64,000 bases of DNA from Candidatus Eremiobacterota bacterium (GTDB lineage Bacteria; Vulcanimicrobiota; CADAWZ01; Ess09-12): NCBI GenBank assembly GCA_031082125.1, contig JAVHLM010000009.1, positions 19,011 through 83,010 of the forward strand. Direction: 5' to 3'. The notes below the pieces were generated by a model. The model was not told the DNA's origin. It saw only the letters and a list, made by a program, of their open reading frames with translations, and did not search any database. Shown one piece after another: positions 25,404 through 33,882 of the stretch. The number at the start of each line of letters is the position of its first letter. The stretch's first letter is position 1. The position numbers were made by a program, and so were the translations under genes.

Positions 25404-26339
25404 ATGCGGCTTGTAACGCGCTCGGACTTTGACGGACTGATATGCGCCGTGCTCCTCAAGGAAGCCGGCGTCATTGACCATTACAAGTTTGTCCATCCCA
25501 AGGATATCCAGGACGGGATCGTGCCCATAAGCGAGAATGACGTGCTTACCAACATCCCTTACTGGCCCGGCTGCGGCCTCTGGTTTGACCACCACTCCTC
25601 CGAGGATGATGTGACCTCCCTTTTCGCCGCCGACTTCAAGGGTGCCTCGAGGCCCGAGAAGAGCTGTGCCCGTATCGTCTATGATTATTTCGGCGGGAAA
25701 AAGAAATTCAAGAAGTTTGCCAAGATGATTGAAGCCGTGGACAAGAGCGATTCGGGAGATCTCACTTCAGAGGAGATCAAGAATCCTTCCGGGTGGATCC
25801 TGCTTTCCTTCATCATGGATCCCAGGACAGGCCTTGGAAAATACAAGGATTACCGCATCAGCAACTACCAGCTGATGCAGGATCTCATTGAATACTGCCG
25901 CACCCTTCCCATAGAAGAAATCCTGGCCCACCCCGATGTCCAGGAGCGCATCAGCCGCTACAGGACCGACCAGGAGCACTACATTGACATGCTCAAGGGG
26001 TGCTCAAAGCTCTATGGCAGCTGCCTGGTAATTGATTTACGCCCGGTGAAGACCACTCCGGCGGGAAACCGCTTCATTGAATACATGCTTTTCCCTGAAT
26101 GCAATGTCTCCATGAGAGTGATCTGGGGTCTCACGAAAAACATTGTGGTGTTATGCATGGGACACAGCATTCTCAACAAGAGCTGCACCATTGACGTCGG
26201 CAACATTGCGAAACAGTACGGCGGAGGCGGCCATTTCAAGGTGGCCACGTGCCAGATCCCGGAAAGCAATGCTGACGATATACTTGATGAGGTCATCGAC
26301 TACATGGTGAAACATGGACCGCCTGCCACGGTTCAGTGA
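25404..26339 (+). CDS. DHH-family phosphoesterase (exopolyphosphatase-like)
   Basis: 311 residues. DHH motifs: TRSDFDGLICAVLL near the N terminus (first Asp pair), the DHH itself in LWFDHHSSE at about residue 60, and a C-terminal DHHA1-like glycine loop AKQYGGGGHFKVATCQ that binds substrate. Family members are Mn-dependent nucleases or phosphatases acting on nanoRNA, cyclic dinucleotides, pAp or polyphosphate. The architecture is the short DHH-DHHA1 type without a CBS or RecJ-like extension, so a small phospho-substrate is likely. The frame opens on ATG at 25404 without a strong ribosome site. Confidence 0.88.
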   Translation: MRLVTRSDFDGLICAVLLKEAGVIDHYKFVHPKDIQDGIVPISENDVLTNIPYWPGCGLWFDHHSSEDDVTSLFAADFKGASRPEKSCARIVYDYFGGKKKFKKFAKMIEAVDKSDSGDLTSEEIKNPSGWILLSFIMDPRTGLGKYKDYRISNYQLMQDLIEYCRTLPIEEILAHPDVQERISRYRTDQEHYIDMLKGCSKLYGSCLVIDLRPVKTTPAGNRFIEYMLFPECNVSMRVIWGLTKNIVVLCMGHSILNKSCTIDVGNIAKQYGGGGHFKVATCQIPESNADDILDEVIDYMVKHGPPATVQ

Positions 26340-26445
26340 CCCTGCGCATTCCATGGCTCCATGAAAAGGCACGGCAGGATTCACGCAAAGGCAGAGTCTC
26401 CGCCAAAACAGGAGTAAGAATCTCAGCACACGGGAGGAACAAGGC

Positions 26446-26871
26446 ATGTGGCCCTTTGTGAAAAAAAAGGAGCAGTCCGCGCAGGAGAAACAGGAAAACC
26501 CAGAAGACCGGAGGAGACTGGCCAGGATCGACATGATCCTCACTGTCAACTGCCACCTGCCAGGCGAACAGGAGCTCTTCAGGATCTCCACTGAAAACGT
26601 CAATGTCCTGGGGATCAAGTTCGTCTCACCCGTGGAGCTGAAAGAGCTCCAGGATCTGGATATGAAGATTCTCCTCCAGTCGAATTTCCCCACGATCAAC
26701 GTGAAAGGGCGGGTCGTCTGGGTAATCAAGAAGGCCACAGACAAAAAAACAATCTATATAGGCGGTATAGAGTTCTTCCCTTATGACGAGGAGGAAAAAA
26801 AGTTCTTCCAGAAGTTTATCGACAAGCACGTTACCGGAGAATTTGAAATTCCTCCGCAGAAACGGCCTTAA
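26446..26871 (+). CDS. PilZ-domain protein
   Basis: 141 residues with the PilZ beta-barrel: an N-terminal basic segment (DRRRLARIDM) at the RxxxR position and STENVNVLGIKF where the second c-di-GMP motif (D/N-x-S-x-x-G) lies. The second motif has Asn in place of Ser, so c-di-GMP binding may be weakened or absent. A tail of charged residues follows the barrel. GGGAGGAAC precedes the ATG. The pseudopilin cluster 7 kb downstream gives a possible target (PilZ proteins often control pili), but they are not linked in an operon. Confidence 0.85.
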   Translation: MWPFVKKKEQSAQEKQENPEDRRRLARIDMILTVNCHLPGEQELFRISTENVNVLGIKFVSPVELKELQDLDMKILLQSNFPTINVKGRVVWVIKKATDKKTIYIGGIEFFPYDEEEKKFFQKFIDKHVTGEFEIPPQKRP

Positions 26872-26903
26872 GAGGGTCCTTTGGGCCATCCCTCAGGGCT
26901 TGC

Positions 26904-26930
26904 AATGGCCTGCTTTCCCGGCAGGCCATT
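26904..26930 (+). terminator. Terminator-like hairpin after PilZ gene
   Basis: A perfect 10-bp stem AATGGCCTGC/GCAGGCCATT with a 7-base loop, 33 bases past the PilZ stop, followed by CTTCC rather than a U tract. Confidence 0.6.
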
Positions 26931-27056
26931 CTTCCATGCGGCCAGTTCCTCTCCCGAAAACCTTGCAGGCTTATTCCTTCCACCGGACGGCATGAAGGAA
27001 GCCTTGAAACAAGGTCGAAGCAAGTATGGCATGCCGGGAGAAAGGGGAATTCTTTC

Positions 27057-28082
27057 ATGCGGGCGATGTCAGTTATATTGAAAGTTCTGGCCTTTATCCT
27101 CCTGGGTGCTCTTCTCGCCGGACTTGGCTTTGCCGCGGGAATGGGCACCGGCATCTACCTGTCTCTCAAACCTTCAGGCACAGGGCCTCCGGTGAGGCTT
27201 GAAATCCCCAAGGGCGCCACGGCCGGAGAGGTTGCTGCAGCTCTCGAGCGTGAAGGCGTGATTGAAAACAGGCTCCTCTTCCGCCTCACCATGAAACTTG
27301 CCGGGGCCGAGGCCTCACTCAAGCCCGGCTGCTACCTTGTGGACCCCCGCGAGAACATGATGGAAATCGTCAACCAGTTCCGCAAGGGAAGCTTCAGGCT
27401 CCGCCTCGTGACAATTCCCGAGGGCCTCACGCTCAAGGAAGTGGCTCAGATCCTGGAAAAAAACGGCGTGGCAAAAGCCTCTGAGGTGCTCAGGACCGCC
27501 AAGGAGAGTGAATTCTCCCTGGGAGGGAAGAAGCTCCCGGACATCGAGGGCTATCTTCTCCCCAACACCTATGATATCCCCGATTTCTTCACCACCAAAG
27601 AAGTGCTTGAGACCATGCTCAAGGCCTTTGAGACCAGTGTGCTTCCCCTTTACGAGCGGAACAGGGGAAAGCTCCCCTACAAGCTCACCCTCAGGCAGGT
27701 AGTCATTCTGGCATCAATGGTTGAAAGGGAGGCCCAGGTCCCCTCTGAGCGCCCCGTCATCGCCATGGTCTATTACAACAGGCTCAGGCGGGGCATGAGG
27801 ATGGAGTGCGACGCCACAATTCAGTTCGCCCTCGGGAAGCCCAGGGCAATCCTGAAGCTGAGCGACCTCAAGCTTCAGTCGCCTTACAATACCTACCTCC
27901 ATGACGGCCTCCCCCCGGGACCCATTGCCAACCCGGGAATCGACTGCATCAGGGCCGCCATCGAGCCTGCCCGCAATGACTACCTTTACTACGTGCGCAA
28001 TGACGTGAAAAATGACGGAAGCCATGTCTTTTCGCGGACATTTGCCGAGCACAACGAAGCCATCAGCAAATATCAGCGCTGA
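27057..28082 (+). CDS. mltG: Endolytic murein transglycosylase
   Basis: 341 residues. An N-terminal membrane anchor (about residues 7-30) is followed by a LysM-like region (IPKGATAGEVAAAL) and the YceG/MltG catalytic domain. The catalytic Glu lies in ILASMVEREAQ. ATIQFALG, SPYNTYLHDGLPPGPIANPG and the final HVFSRTFAEHN are family signatures. It cleaves nascent glycan strands in the periplasm to release them from the membrane. AGAAAGGGG precedes the ATG. Normally next to pabC/yrrK-type genes, but here it stands alone. Confidence 0.96.
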   Translation: MRAMSVILKVLAFILLGALLAGLGFAAGMGTGIYLSLKPSGTGPPVRLEIPKGATAGEVAAALEREGVIENRLLFRLTMKLAGAEASLKPGCYLVDPRENMMEIVNQFRKGSFRLRLVTIPEGLTLKEVAQILEKNGVAKASEVLRTAKESEFSLGGKKLPDIEGYLLPNTYDIPDFFTTKEVLETMLKAFETSVLPLYERNRGKLPYKLTLRQVVILASMVEREAQVPSERPVIAMVYYNRLRRGMRMECDATIQFALGKPRAILKLSDLKLQSPYNTYLHDGLPPGPIANPGIDCIRAAIEPARNDYLYYVRNDVKNDGSHVFSRTFAEHNEAISKYQR

Positions 28083-28099
28083 GACAGGGCCCATGAAAA

Positions 28100-28124
28100 G
28101 CAAAAAGCCGTGCCAGGGCACGGC
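28100..28124 (-). terminator. Rho-independent terminator
   Basis: On the minus strand an 8-bp stem GCCGTGCC/GGCACGGC (28107-28124) is followed by TTTTTGCTTTT. It lies about 30 bases past the stop of the 71-residue gene and also faces the convergent mltG end. Confidence 0.85.
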
Positions 28125-28152
28125 CGATAAGCCATTAGAGTGAGCAGGCAGG

Positions 28153-28368
28153 CTAGCCCATCATGCCGGAGGCTTCACGGGAAAAAGATGAGCTGTCATT
28201 CGAGCTGCTCCCTGCTGTCAGAAATGCCTGCTGGCGCTGCATGTTCTGGGCAAACCTCGATGCCGACGCCTGCTGCACCGACTGCATGTACTCGGAGAAT
28301 CCTTCCTTGTTTGCCTTTATTATGGCCTGTATCCCTTCGGTCAGTCCCTTTTCTCCATCTTCAGCCAT
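28153..28368 (-). CDS. Small 71-residue helical protein
   Basis: Starts at ATG 28368 with GAGGGGGG upstream; the frame continues farther but without a ribosome site. Acidic first residues, then an amphipathic helix (TEGIQAIIKANKEGFSEYMQSVQQASASRFAQNMQRQQAF) and a Ser-rich, Met/Gly-ending tail. No Cys, no membrane segment, no recognised family. Compare the coiled-coil protein at 14807, similarly small and Gln/Met-rich. It has its own terminator. Confidence 0.65.
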   Translation of the reverse strand: MAEDGEKGLTEGIQAIIKANKEGFSEYMQSVQQASASRFAQNMQRQQAFLTAGSSSNDSSSFSREASGMMG

Positions 28369-28512
28369 GATATGCCCCCCTCGTCCGATTGGTTTTTGTC
28401 CTTCACCATGGATATCTCGCATGGTCCTCAAATCACCCTGAAAAGAGCTTCAAAAAAAGCTGAAATTGTTACCAGGGAGAGAATATTCTGTAAACAATTT
28501 CAGGAGCCTCTC

Positions 28513-29286
28513 TTACAGAATCCCCTGCTCTTTCGCCCACTTGACGAAATCCTGAACCTGCATCCTCAGGAGCTTCTCTGCATCGGCTTTCTTGTAGCCT
28601 TCAGGCATGGGATCATAGAAGACGGCTGCATTCAGTGTGCCTTCCTTAAGAAAGCCCTGGCGCACCGACTCGGCAAAAGCCTTATAATTCACCTCGGTGA
28701 CCAGTCCTTTATCAATCTTGTCAATCTTTTCATATTCCCTTGCCGGGACATATTCATAGGCAAGATTGTGCTTTGTGTCAAGGCCGTCAGCCACGAGGGG
28801 AACTTTTTCCTTTCCCGCTGCCCCTTCTACAACAGCCCCGCCGACTGCCACCTTGTGCCTGTCAAAGCTCACTCCGCTTTTCCTGAGCTCATTCTCGATG
28901 ATATTCCTGGCTTCATCCTCGGTGAGCGTGGTAAGAGGCCTTGCCGCTATCCCTCCCGATGATCCCCTTCCTTCCCCGCGGGCAAATAAGGGTGCCACCA
29001 GCACTCCTTTTTCCGCCGCGGCGAGCAGAAAAGTCCAGGCATCCCCTGTCCCCTGGCGGCCACAGCCTTCTTTACCGGCAATGGCAGAGGGCGGCTTCAT
29101 TATCGAAGAGATAACGTCCTGAGCAGCGGCACCTTCCCATGCAAGGGCGGAGAAGGCGAGAGCCGCACCGGCTACCAGCGCTTTCCTCCTCCAGGAGACC
29201 GGGAGAGGTGAAAAGCGGGCCCCGGGGCCTCCCTCAAGCCGGGGATAGCGCGCCTCGTCATATGAATTCACAGGCCTGACATTCAT
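28513..29286 (-). CDS. Hypothetical exported or membrane-anchored protein
   Basis: 257 residues. A 35-residue N-terminal tail (MNVRPVNSYDEARYPRLEGG...) precedes one hydrophobic segment at about 36-56 (LVAGAALAFSALAWEGAAA), so it is either a long signal peptide or an inner-membrane anchor. The rest is a soluble domain with LTEDEARNIIENELRKSG near residue 120 (resembling helical wall- or DNA-binding repeats) and ending in a helix. No family was recognised. The cytoplasmic tail before the membrane segment is unusual. Confidence 0.6.
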   Translation of the reverse strand: MNVRPVNSYDEARYPRLEGGPGARFSPLPVSWRRKALVAGAALAFSALAWEGAAAQDVISSIMKPPSAIAGKEGCGRQGTGDAWTFLLAAAEKGVLVAPLFARGEGRGSSGGIAARPLTTLTEDEARNIIENELRKSGVSFDRHKVAVGGAVVEGAAGKEKVPLVADGLDTKHNLAYEYVPAREYEKIDKIDKGLVTEVNYKAFAESVRQGFLKEGTLNAAVFYDPMPEGYKKADAEKLLRMQVQDFVKWAKEQGIL

Positions 29287-29404
29287 GAAAGAGCCCCCCT
29301 TCTTCTCTGCATTCTCTCATCAGGTACCTATTAAATTTTTCTCCCTGTACAATATTGTCCTGCTTTTCCCCGTTATTATCCAAAAGCAGGCAGGGAGGTG
29401 CTCA

Positions 29405-30334
29405 ATGATGAAAAAAGCCCCGTTTTTTCTGGTTCTTGTGCTCTGCGTCATTATTATCACATGCTGCATCACCATTGCAGATAACGAGAAAAAGACCCAT
29501 GCTCCGGGGATTTCCCCGTCATCGGAAGACAGGGGGGCGCCGCAGGGGCCGGGCGGCGAATTTCATGCGGTCATGCAGGAAATCCAGATCCTGAACCTGG
29601 TCAACGGGCTCTATCTCAAGGAGGAACAGATCACCAGGCTCCTCCCCCTTATCAAGGAGTATTCCTGCGTCTCACTTGAGGAGCGCACTCATTTCAGTAA
29701 CAATGAACAAGAGCATATAGGGGTAATGAAAAAGGTAAGAGATGAGCTGATGGCGGGCGAAGACCTCACTGCCGCGACGGCACGGTCCCTGGGACAGATC
29801 GAAAGGAGCGCCCAGGAGGCAAGGTACAGCTTTGTACAGAGAAAAGAGGAGCTTGCCGGGAAAGCCCTCGCCATCCTCACCGAGAACCAGAAGGTGCTTG
29901 TGGGCCAGTACCGGCCATGCATCGCCCCCCAGAGAAGCACAACGAATCCCGAAAGGATTGGCCAGTCAGGTTCGGGAGAGTTCCTTGAAAAGGTCCTCAA
30001 CGATGCCAGGTCTATCCCCGAAGAGGAGTATCCCCGCTTCAGGGAGCATTTCCTGGCCGAGACAAAGAGAATGATAATCCTCCATGAGGGTGAGGAGAAG
30101 GCCGGGGAAGAGACACAGAAGCTGGGGGAGACGCTTGACAGGGCAAGGAAGCTGAATGACAAGGAATTTGAGCTCAAGAAGCCTGAGCTCATGGCAGGCA
30201 TCGGACCGGGCAAAGGCACCGTGACATCCTCAGACGGCGAAAAGGCACTCCGTGAGAACCTTGAACACTTTATCCTTTCAGAAAGAGCATATGGAATCTT
30301 GAAAATCCGGGCACAGGGAGCGGCACGCCATTAA
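29405..30334 (+). CDS. Exported Spy/CpxP-like (LTxxQ) helical protein
   Basis: 309 residues from ATG 29405 (GGGAGGTG upstream). A lipoprotein-like or signal peptide (FFLVLVLCVIIITCCITIA) is followed by a charged spacer and a long helical region. LTENQKVLVGQYRPC near residue 165 matches the LTxxQ motif of Spy/CpxP periplasmic stress proteins, which bind unfolded or envelope proteins. An acidic C-terminal third (REHFLAETKRMIILHEGEEKAGEE...) makes it longer than Spy (about 160). Role inferred from the motif only. Confidence 0.65.
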   Translation: MMKKAPFFLVLVLCVIIITCCITIADNEKKTHAPGISPSSEDRGAPQGPGGEFHAVMQEIQILNLVNGLYLKEEQITRLLPLIKEYSCVSLEERTHFSNNEQEHIGVMKKVRDELMAGEDLTAATARSLGQIERSAQEARYSFVQRKEELAGKALAILTENQKVLVGQYRPCIAPQRSTTNPERIGQSGSGEFLEKVLNDARSIPEEEYPRFREHFLAETKRMIILHEGEEKAGEETQKLGETLDRARKLNDKEFELKKPELMAGIGPGKGTVTSSDGEKALRENLEHFILSERAYGILKIRAQGAARH

Positions 30335-30367
30335 ATCAGCCTGCATGAAGGTCCTTCACCGCCGGGA

Positions 30368-31186
30368 TTACGAGGAGAGAGCCTCTTCAACCTCACCGGC
30401 AAGCTGGTAGGTCTCCTCATCAGTGAGGATGAGGTTTGTTTCAAGGCGCTGGATGCTTTCATTGACGGAAGGGGAGCGCTCGCGGAGATCCTGAAGCCTC
30501 CTGTTCTGCTCCCTTATCTCGATATCAACTTCGCCGTAATCAATTTCAAGCTTGAAGCGCCGCTGGAAGAACTGGAGAAGGGACTTTTCGGCTCTCGGAT
30601 CGCCCACGTTGGCGAGATAAAAGGGAATGGTGACCCAGAGGTTCACACCCGGTATTGATCGCTGCTGGGCAGCCCATATAAGAAAGGAGCTGAGAGTGGG
30701 GCGCTGATCAGAATCCTGCTGATAGTCCACGTCTTTGCTTACGCCGAATACATCAAGCTTTTTCTTGATGTCCTGGGAGGTGAATATCCCGAAAATCTCA
30801 CGGGGCGTGGTATGGGCGCTCACCGAGACCATGCGCCCGACAGTATAAAGCTCCTGCACTTTGCAGCGCTCCTCTGCCACGTCAAGAACGGTGGTAAGAA
30901 AGCGGTACCATTCGTACTGGGGAGGCTGCGACTCAAAAAGCACCACTTCACCGCTGCCGGCGTAGAAGACGCTTTCTGGTATATGGGCGACATCATCCCG
31001 TACATGCACGTTATCCAGGGGGAAAAAGCCCACAGGGTCGAGCTTGCAGAAAGGCATGCCTCCTATGGCTTTTCTGAGAGCCTTGACGACCATGGAAAGG
31101 CTCCGCGCATCCTCGTTCCAGAAGGCGCACACCGACGAGGCCTGAATGTCAGTATTGCTGAGAATCTTATAGGGCCCCTTCTTCAT
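30368..31186 (-). CDS. PAC2-family protein (proteasome assembly chaperone-like)
   Basis: 272 residues with the ATP-grasp-like PAC2 fold (PF09754), known from archaeal and actinobacterial proteins related to proteasome assembly chaperones. Its opening (CAFWNEDARSLSMVVKALRKAIGGM) and the central YTVGRMVSVSAHTTPREIFGI resemble the family. A long charged C-terminal helix (EIREQNRRLQDLRERSPSVNESIQRLE) suggests coiled-coil assembly. It overlaps the second PAC2 gene upstream by 20 bases, so the two are translationally coupled and probably form a complex. Confidence 0.8.
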   Translation of the reverse strand: MKKGPYKILSNTDIQASSVCAFWNEDARSLSMVVKALRKAIGGMPFCKLDPVGFFPLDNVHVRDDVAHIPESVFYAGSGEVVLFESQPPQYEWYRFLTTVLDVAEERCKVQELYTVGRMVSVSAHTTPREIFGIFTSQDIKKKLDVFGVSKDVDYQQDSDQRPTLSSFLIWAAQQRSIPGVNLWVTIPFYLANVGDPRAEKSLLQFFQRRFKLEIDYGEVDIEIREQNRRLQDLRERSPSVNESIQRLETNLILTDEETYQLAGEVEEALSS

Positions 31187-32108
31187 CGCCTGTTCCTCCC
31201 TGCTTGAAGAACCTTTCTATCTCTTCTATGGCTTTCCTGGCGTCATCACCGGTAAACTGCCCGTCGGAGGGCTTGGGGGTCTTGAGCTGTTCAAGGCCCT
31301 CGGTGACTCCTTTCCTTATCTGCGTGGGGAGAGACTTGCTGAATTCCTCCATCAGCTCCTCAACTCTCTCATGGATCTTCAGGGCCCACTGGTCAAGAGG
31401 GCCGTAATCCACCTCCAGGCCTGTCATCAGGGAAAGCACCTCCAGCACGGATTTCGATGCCTGAGGATAGGGAAGCATGAGACCCTGGAGATAGACCGGT
31501 ATCTCGCCCATAAGGCAGAAGGCTTCCATCTCCTGCTCCTTTGCTACACCGAGAAGGAGCCCGTTGAGGCCCGAAATAGCCCCCTGCCTCTTTCTCCCGT
31601 GCACATCTGACATAAGAATCGTGTTGGGGAGATGCCTCACCTCTTTAAGAAGCCCTTCCTGATTAGTCACGGCCCACACACGGGGCTGCGTCGTATGATG
31701 TACCAGTGACACGGCAGCCCCCGAGGTGAATACTCTCCGGCAGCCGAGCTTTTTAGCGATTTCCATGACAATATGAGCCATGTCATAGGCTTTTCTTCCG
31801 CCCGCATAGCGCCTGATGCCTTCGTTTGGCTGCTCTTCGCCCACAAAGAACACAATGTCCCTCTCCTTGAACCTCTTGTAGTAGAATATGCTTGAAGGGA
31901 AATTGAGCTTCTCCAGGATTCCCGCCTTCACGGAGATACCCCTGGGATAAAAGAAGTCCCATGGCTCAATTTCAGCACAGGCTTTGGCATCAAGCTGCTT
32001 TCTTGCGTAGTCAACGGCTATCAGGCCTATATTCCCTATGCCGGGCCAGCTCGCCACAAGCACAGGGTCCCGGAGCTTCGGCCTTCCTAACATTCTGTAG
32101 CTCATCAC
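31167..32108 (-). CDS. PAC2-family protein, paralogue of its neighbour
   Basis: 313 residues. Clearer PAC2 features than its partner: LRDPVLVASWPGIGNIGLIAVDYARKQL at the start, the internal GLNGLLLGVA and EIPVYLQGLMLPYPQASKSVLEVLSLMTG, typical of this family. Ends in a helical, charged tail. ATG 32108 follows GGAGATGAG. First gene of the pair; no proteasome, Pup-ligase or ATPase gene is in the window, so the client is unknown. Confidence 0.85.
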   Translation of the reverse strand: MMSYRMLGRPKLRDPVLVASWPGIGNIGLIAVDYARKQLDAKACAEIEPWDFFYPRGISVKAGILEKLNFPSSIFYYKRFKERDIVFFVGEEQPNEGIRRYAGGRKAYDMAHIVMEIAKKLGCRRVFTSGAAVSLVHHTTQPRVWAVTNQEGLLKEVRHLPNTILMSDVHGRKRQGAISGLNGLLLGVAKEQEMEAFCLMGEIPVYLQGLMLPYPQASKSVLEVLSLMTGLEVDYGPLDQWALKIHERVEELMEEFSKSLPTQIRKGVTEGLEQLKTPKPSDGQFTGDDARKAIEEIERFFKQGGTGDEEGAL

Positions 32109-32176
32109 TCATCTCCGTTCATTATGGCAGGTTGGATTTCCCGATTGAATTCCTTTCTATTGTAGCATATTTATTT

Positions 32177-33649
32177 TTAAAACACAAAGAGAAAGGCGAG
32201 GTCGTTCACATTAGTGCCCGTAGGGCCTGTTACCATGAGATCTCCAGCCTCTGCAAGGTAGCGGTAAGAGTCATTGGCCTGGAGACAGTCGGCGATTTCA
32301 AGCCCCAGTGCCTTTCCCCGGAGCGCTGTCTCGCCGTCAACAAGGCCCCCTGCAGCATCAGTGGGGCCATCGCTTCCATCGGTTGCGCAGCTCACCAGGA
32401 CGACATTCCCAAGGCCTTCAAGGCCTTCCGCCGCGGCAAGGGCAAGCTCCTGGTTCCTTCCCCCCATACCCCTCCCCACCACCCTCACCGTCGTTTCCCC
32501 TCCTGCCGCTATAAAGGCAGGTGCTGGCAGAGGATTTCCCGATGAGCATATTTCGCGGGCAATTGCCACCATCACATGCGCCACCTCTCTTGCCTCACCT
32601 TCAATGAAAGACGTGAGCATCAATGTGTTGAAGCCCAGAGCCGATGCCTTTTCTGCGGCTGCGGAGAGGGCCTGCCTGTTGTCGCCGATAATGACATTCT
32701 GGACGTGGGCAAAAATCGGGTCCTGCTGCCGCGGGTTTTCAGGAACTTCACCTTTGCGCCCTTTCGTAAGGTGATCTACGACAGCTTGAGGCAGCATATC
32801 TTTTATACCATAGAGCCTGATAATATCAAGGGCGTTTTCAAATGAGCTCTCATCGGGAAATGTCGGCCCCGATGCTATCACCTCAAGGGGATTCCCTACG
32901 ACATCGGAGAGGATCAGGGATATAAGCGGCGATGGAGAGGCATGCCTGGCCAGTTTACCGCCTTTGACCCTGCAGAGGTGCTTTCTCACGCAGTTGATGT
33001 CACTGATAGGGGCGCCACATCTCAGGAGCGTGGAGGAGACTGCCTGGAGATCCTCAATAGTGAGGCCTTCTTCTGGAAAGGTGAGCAGGGCCGAGGCGCC
33101 CCCCGAGAGGAGGCAGATGAGCAGGTCCCGCTCCGTGGAGCCGTCAAGGAGAGAGAGAATTTTCTTCGTGCCCCAGGCGGAATTCTCATCAGGCAGAGGA
33201 TGCCCTCCCCTGCAGAGTGTCACATTGCCACAGGGTGTGGAAGCCATATCCTTTACCATAACGAGGCCGACCGTTATCCTGTCTCCCAGGATCTCGACGA
33301 GGGCTTCGGTCATCTGCGCTCCCGCCTTCCCTCCCCCCACGACGATGACTCTTTCATACTTTGTGAGGTCATAGGGCTTCTCATCGACGAAGAGAGAGGC
33401 GCCTTCCATCCTGACATGGCTCAGAAGAGCCCTGCGGGGCGATGCGGCCCGAAGGGCCTCCGATACCACCTCAAGGGCAGTCCTGCGCTCCTTTTCATTC
33501 CTTCTTCCCCGGTAGAGCCCTTCCGCTATCTGTCCGTAAACAGGAGCCTCCTCCGGCGGAACTGCCGCCGTGCCTGAAATTTTAGTGCCTGCTTTTATTA
33601 TTTTGACCGCTCCATGAAAATCCTCCCCATACCGGCAGGATACCCCCAT
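32177..33649 (-). CDS. Glycerate 2-kinase (MOFRL/DUF4147 family)
   Basis: 490 residues, longer than the 420-460 usual for this family because an N-terminal stretch precedes the core. The core begins near EVVSEALRAASPRRAL, with VVGGGKAGAQM (nucleotide region), LSGGASALL, HLCRVKGGKLA, LSDVVGNPLEVIASGPT, and the MOFRL segment near the end (CATDGSDGPTDAAGG). The type II glycerate kinase phosphorylates glycerate to 2-phosphoglycerate. No strong ribosome site before ATG 33649, so the true start may be downstream. Its upstream DNA also contains the TTAC...GTAA palindrome of the pilin cluster. Confidence 0.92.
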   Translation of the reverse strand: MGVSCRYGEDFHGAVKIIKAGTKISGTAAVPPEEAPVYGQIAEGLYRGRRNEKERRTALEVVSEALRAASPRRALLSHVRMEGASLFVDEKPYDLTKYERVIVVGGGKAGAQMTEALVEILGDRITVGLVMVKDMASTPCGNVTLCRGGHPLPDENSAWGTKKILSLLDGSTERDLLICLLSGGASALLTFPEEGLTIEDLQAVSSTLLRCGAPISDINCVRKHLCRVKGGKLARHASPSPLISLILSDVVGNPLEVIASGPTFPDESSFENALDIIRLYGIKDMLPQAVVDHLTKGRKGEVPENPRQQDPIFAHVQNVIIGDNRQALSAAAEKASALGFNTLMLTSFIEGEAREVAHVMVAIAREICSSGNPLPAPAFIAAGGETTVRVVGRGMGGRNQELALAAAEGLEGLGNVVLVSCATDGSDGPTDAAGGLVDGETALRGKALGLEIADCLQANDSYRYLAEAGDLMVTGPTGTNVNDLAFLFVF

Positions 33650-33652
33650 ATG

Positions 33653-33666
33653 TTACAATCCTGTAA
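33653..33666. promoter_or_regulatory. Palindrome TTACAATCCTGTAA upstream of first PilX gene
   Basis: A TTACA-ATCC-TGTAA inverted repeat lying in a longer conserved word (CCCCCATATrTTACrATmCTGTAA) that recurs at 37764-37777, upstream of the third PilX gene. Its distance to the -35 box downstream is the same at both places. Probably a regulator binding site. Confidence 0.6.
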
Positions 33667-33776
33667 TAAAAGCCATGATTCCCAATTCCACGTGCTTCCA
33701 ATGCCTGAAACCTTATCTTTCCCTTTCCTTATAACATTCAAATGCACCCTGGAATGGTGAAAAGCACCATGATTAC

Positions 33777-33805
33777 TTTACTTTTCAGTGATTTTATGGG
33801 ATAAT
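33777..33805 (+). promoter_or_regulatory. Promoter of the first PilX-like gene
   Basis: TTTACT (33777-33782), 17-base spacer, GATAAT (33800-33805). Almost the same sequence, same spacing, stands before the third PilX gene (37888-37916), where conservation extends over about 60 bases, so it was duplicated with the gene or is under selection. Confidence 0.7.
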
Positions 33806-33882
33806 AAAAGTGGATTGATCTACCTTGTTTCCTCATGGCTTTAATCCTTACGGAGTCCAGGCTCACAAGGAGGGGGATGGCA

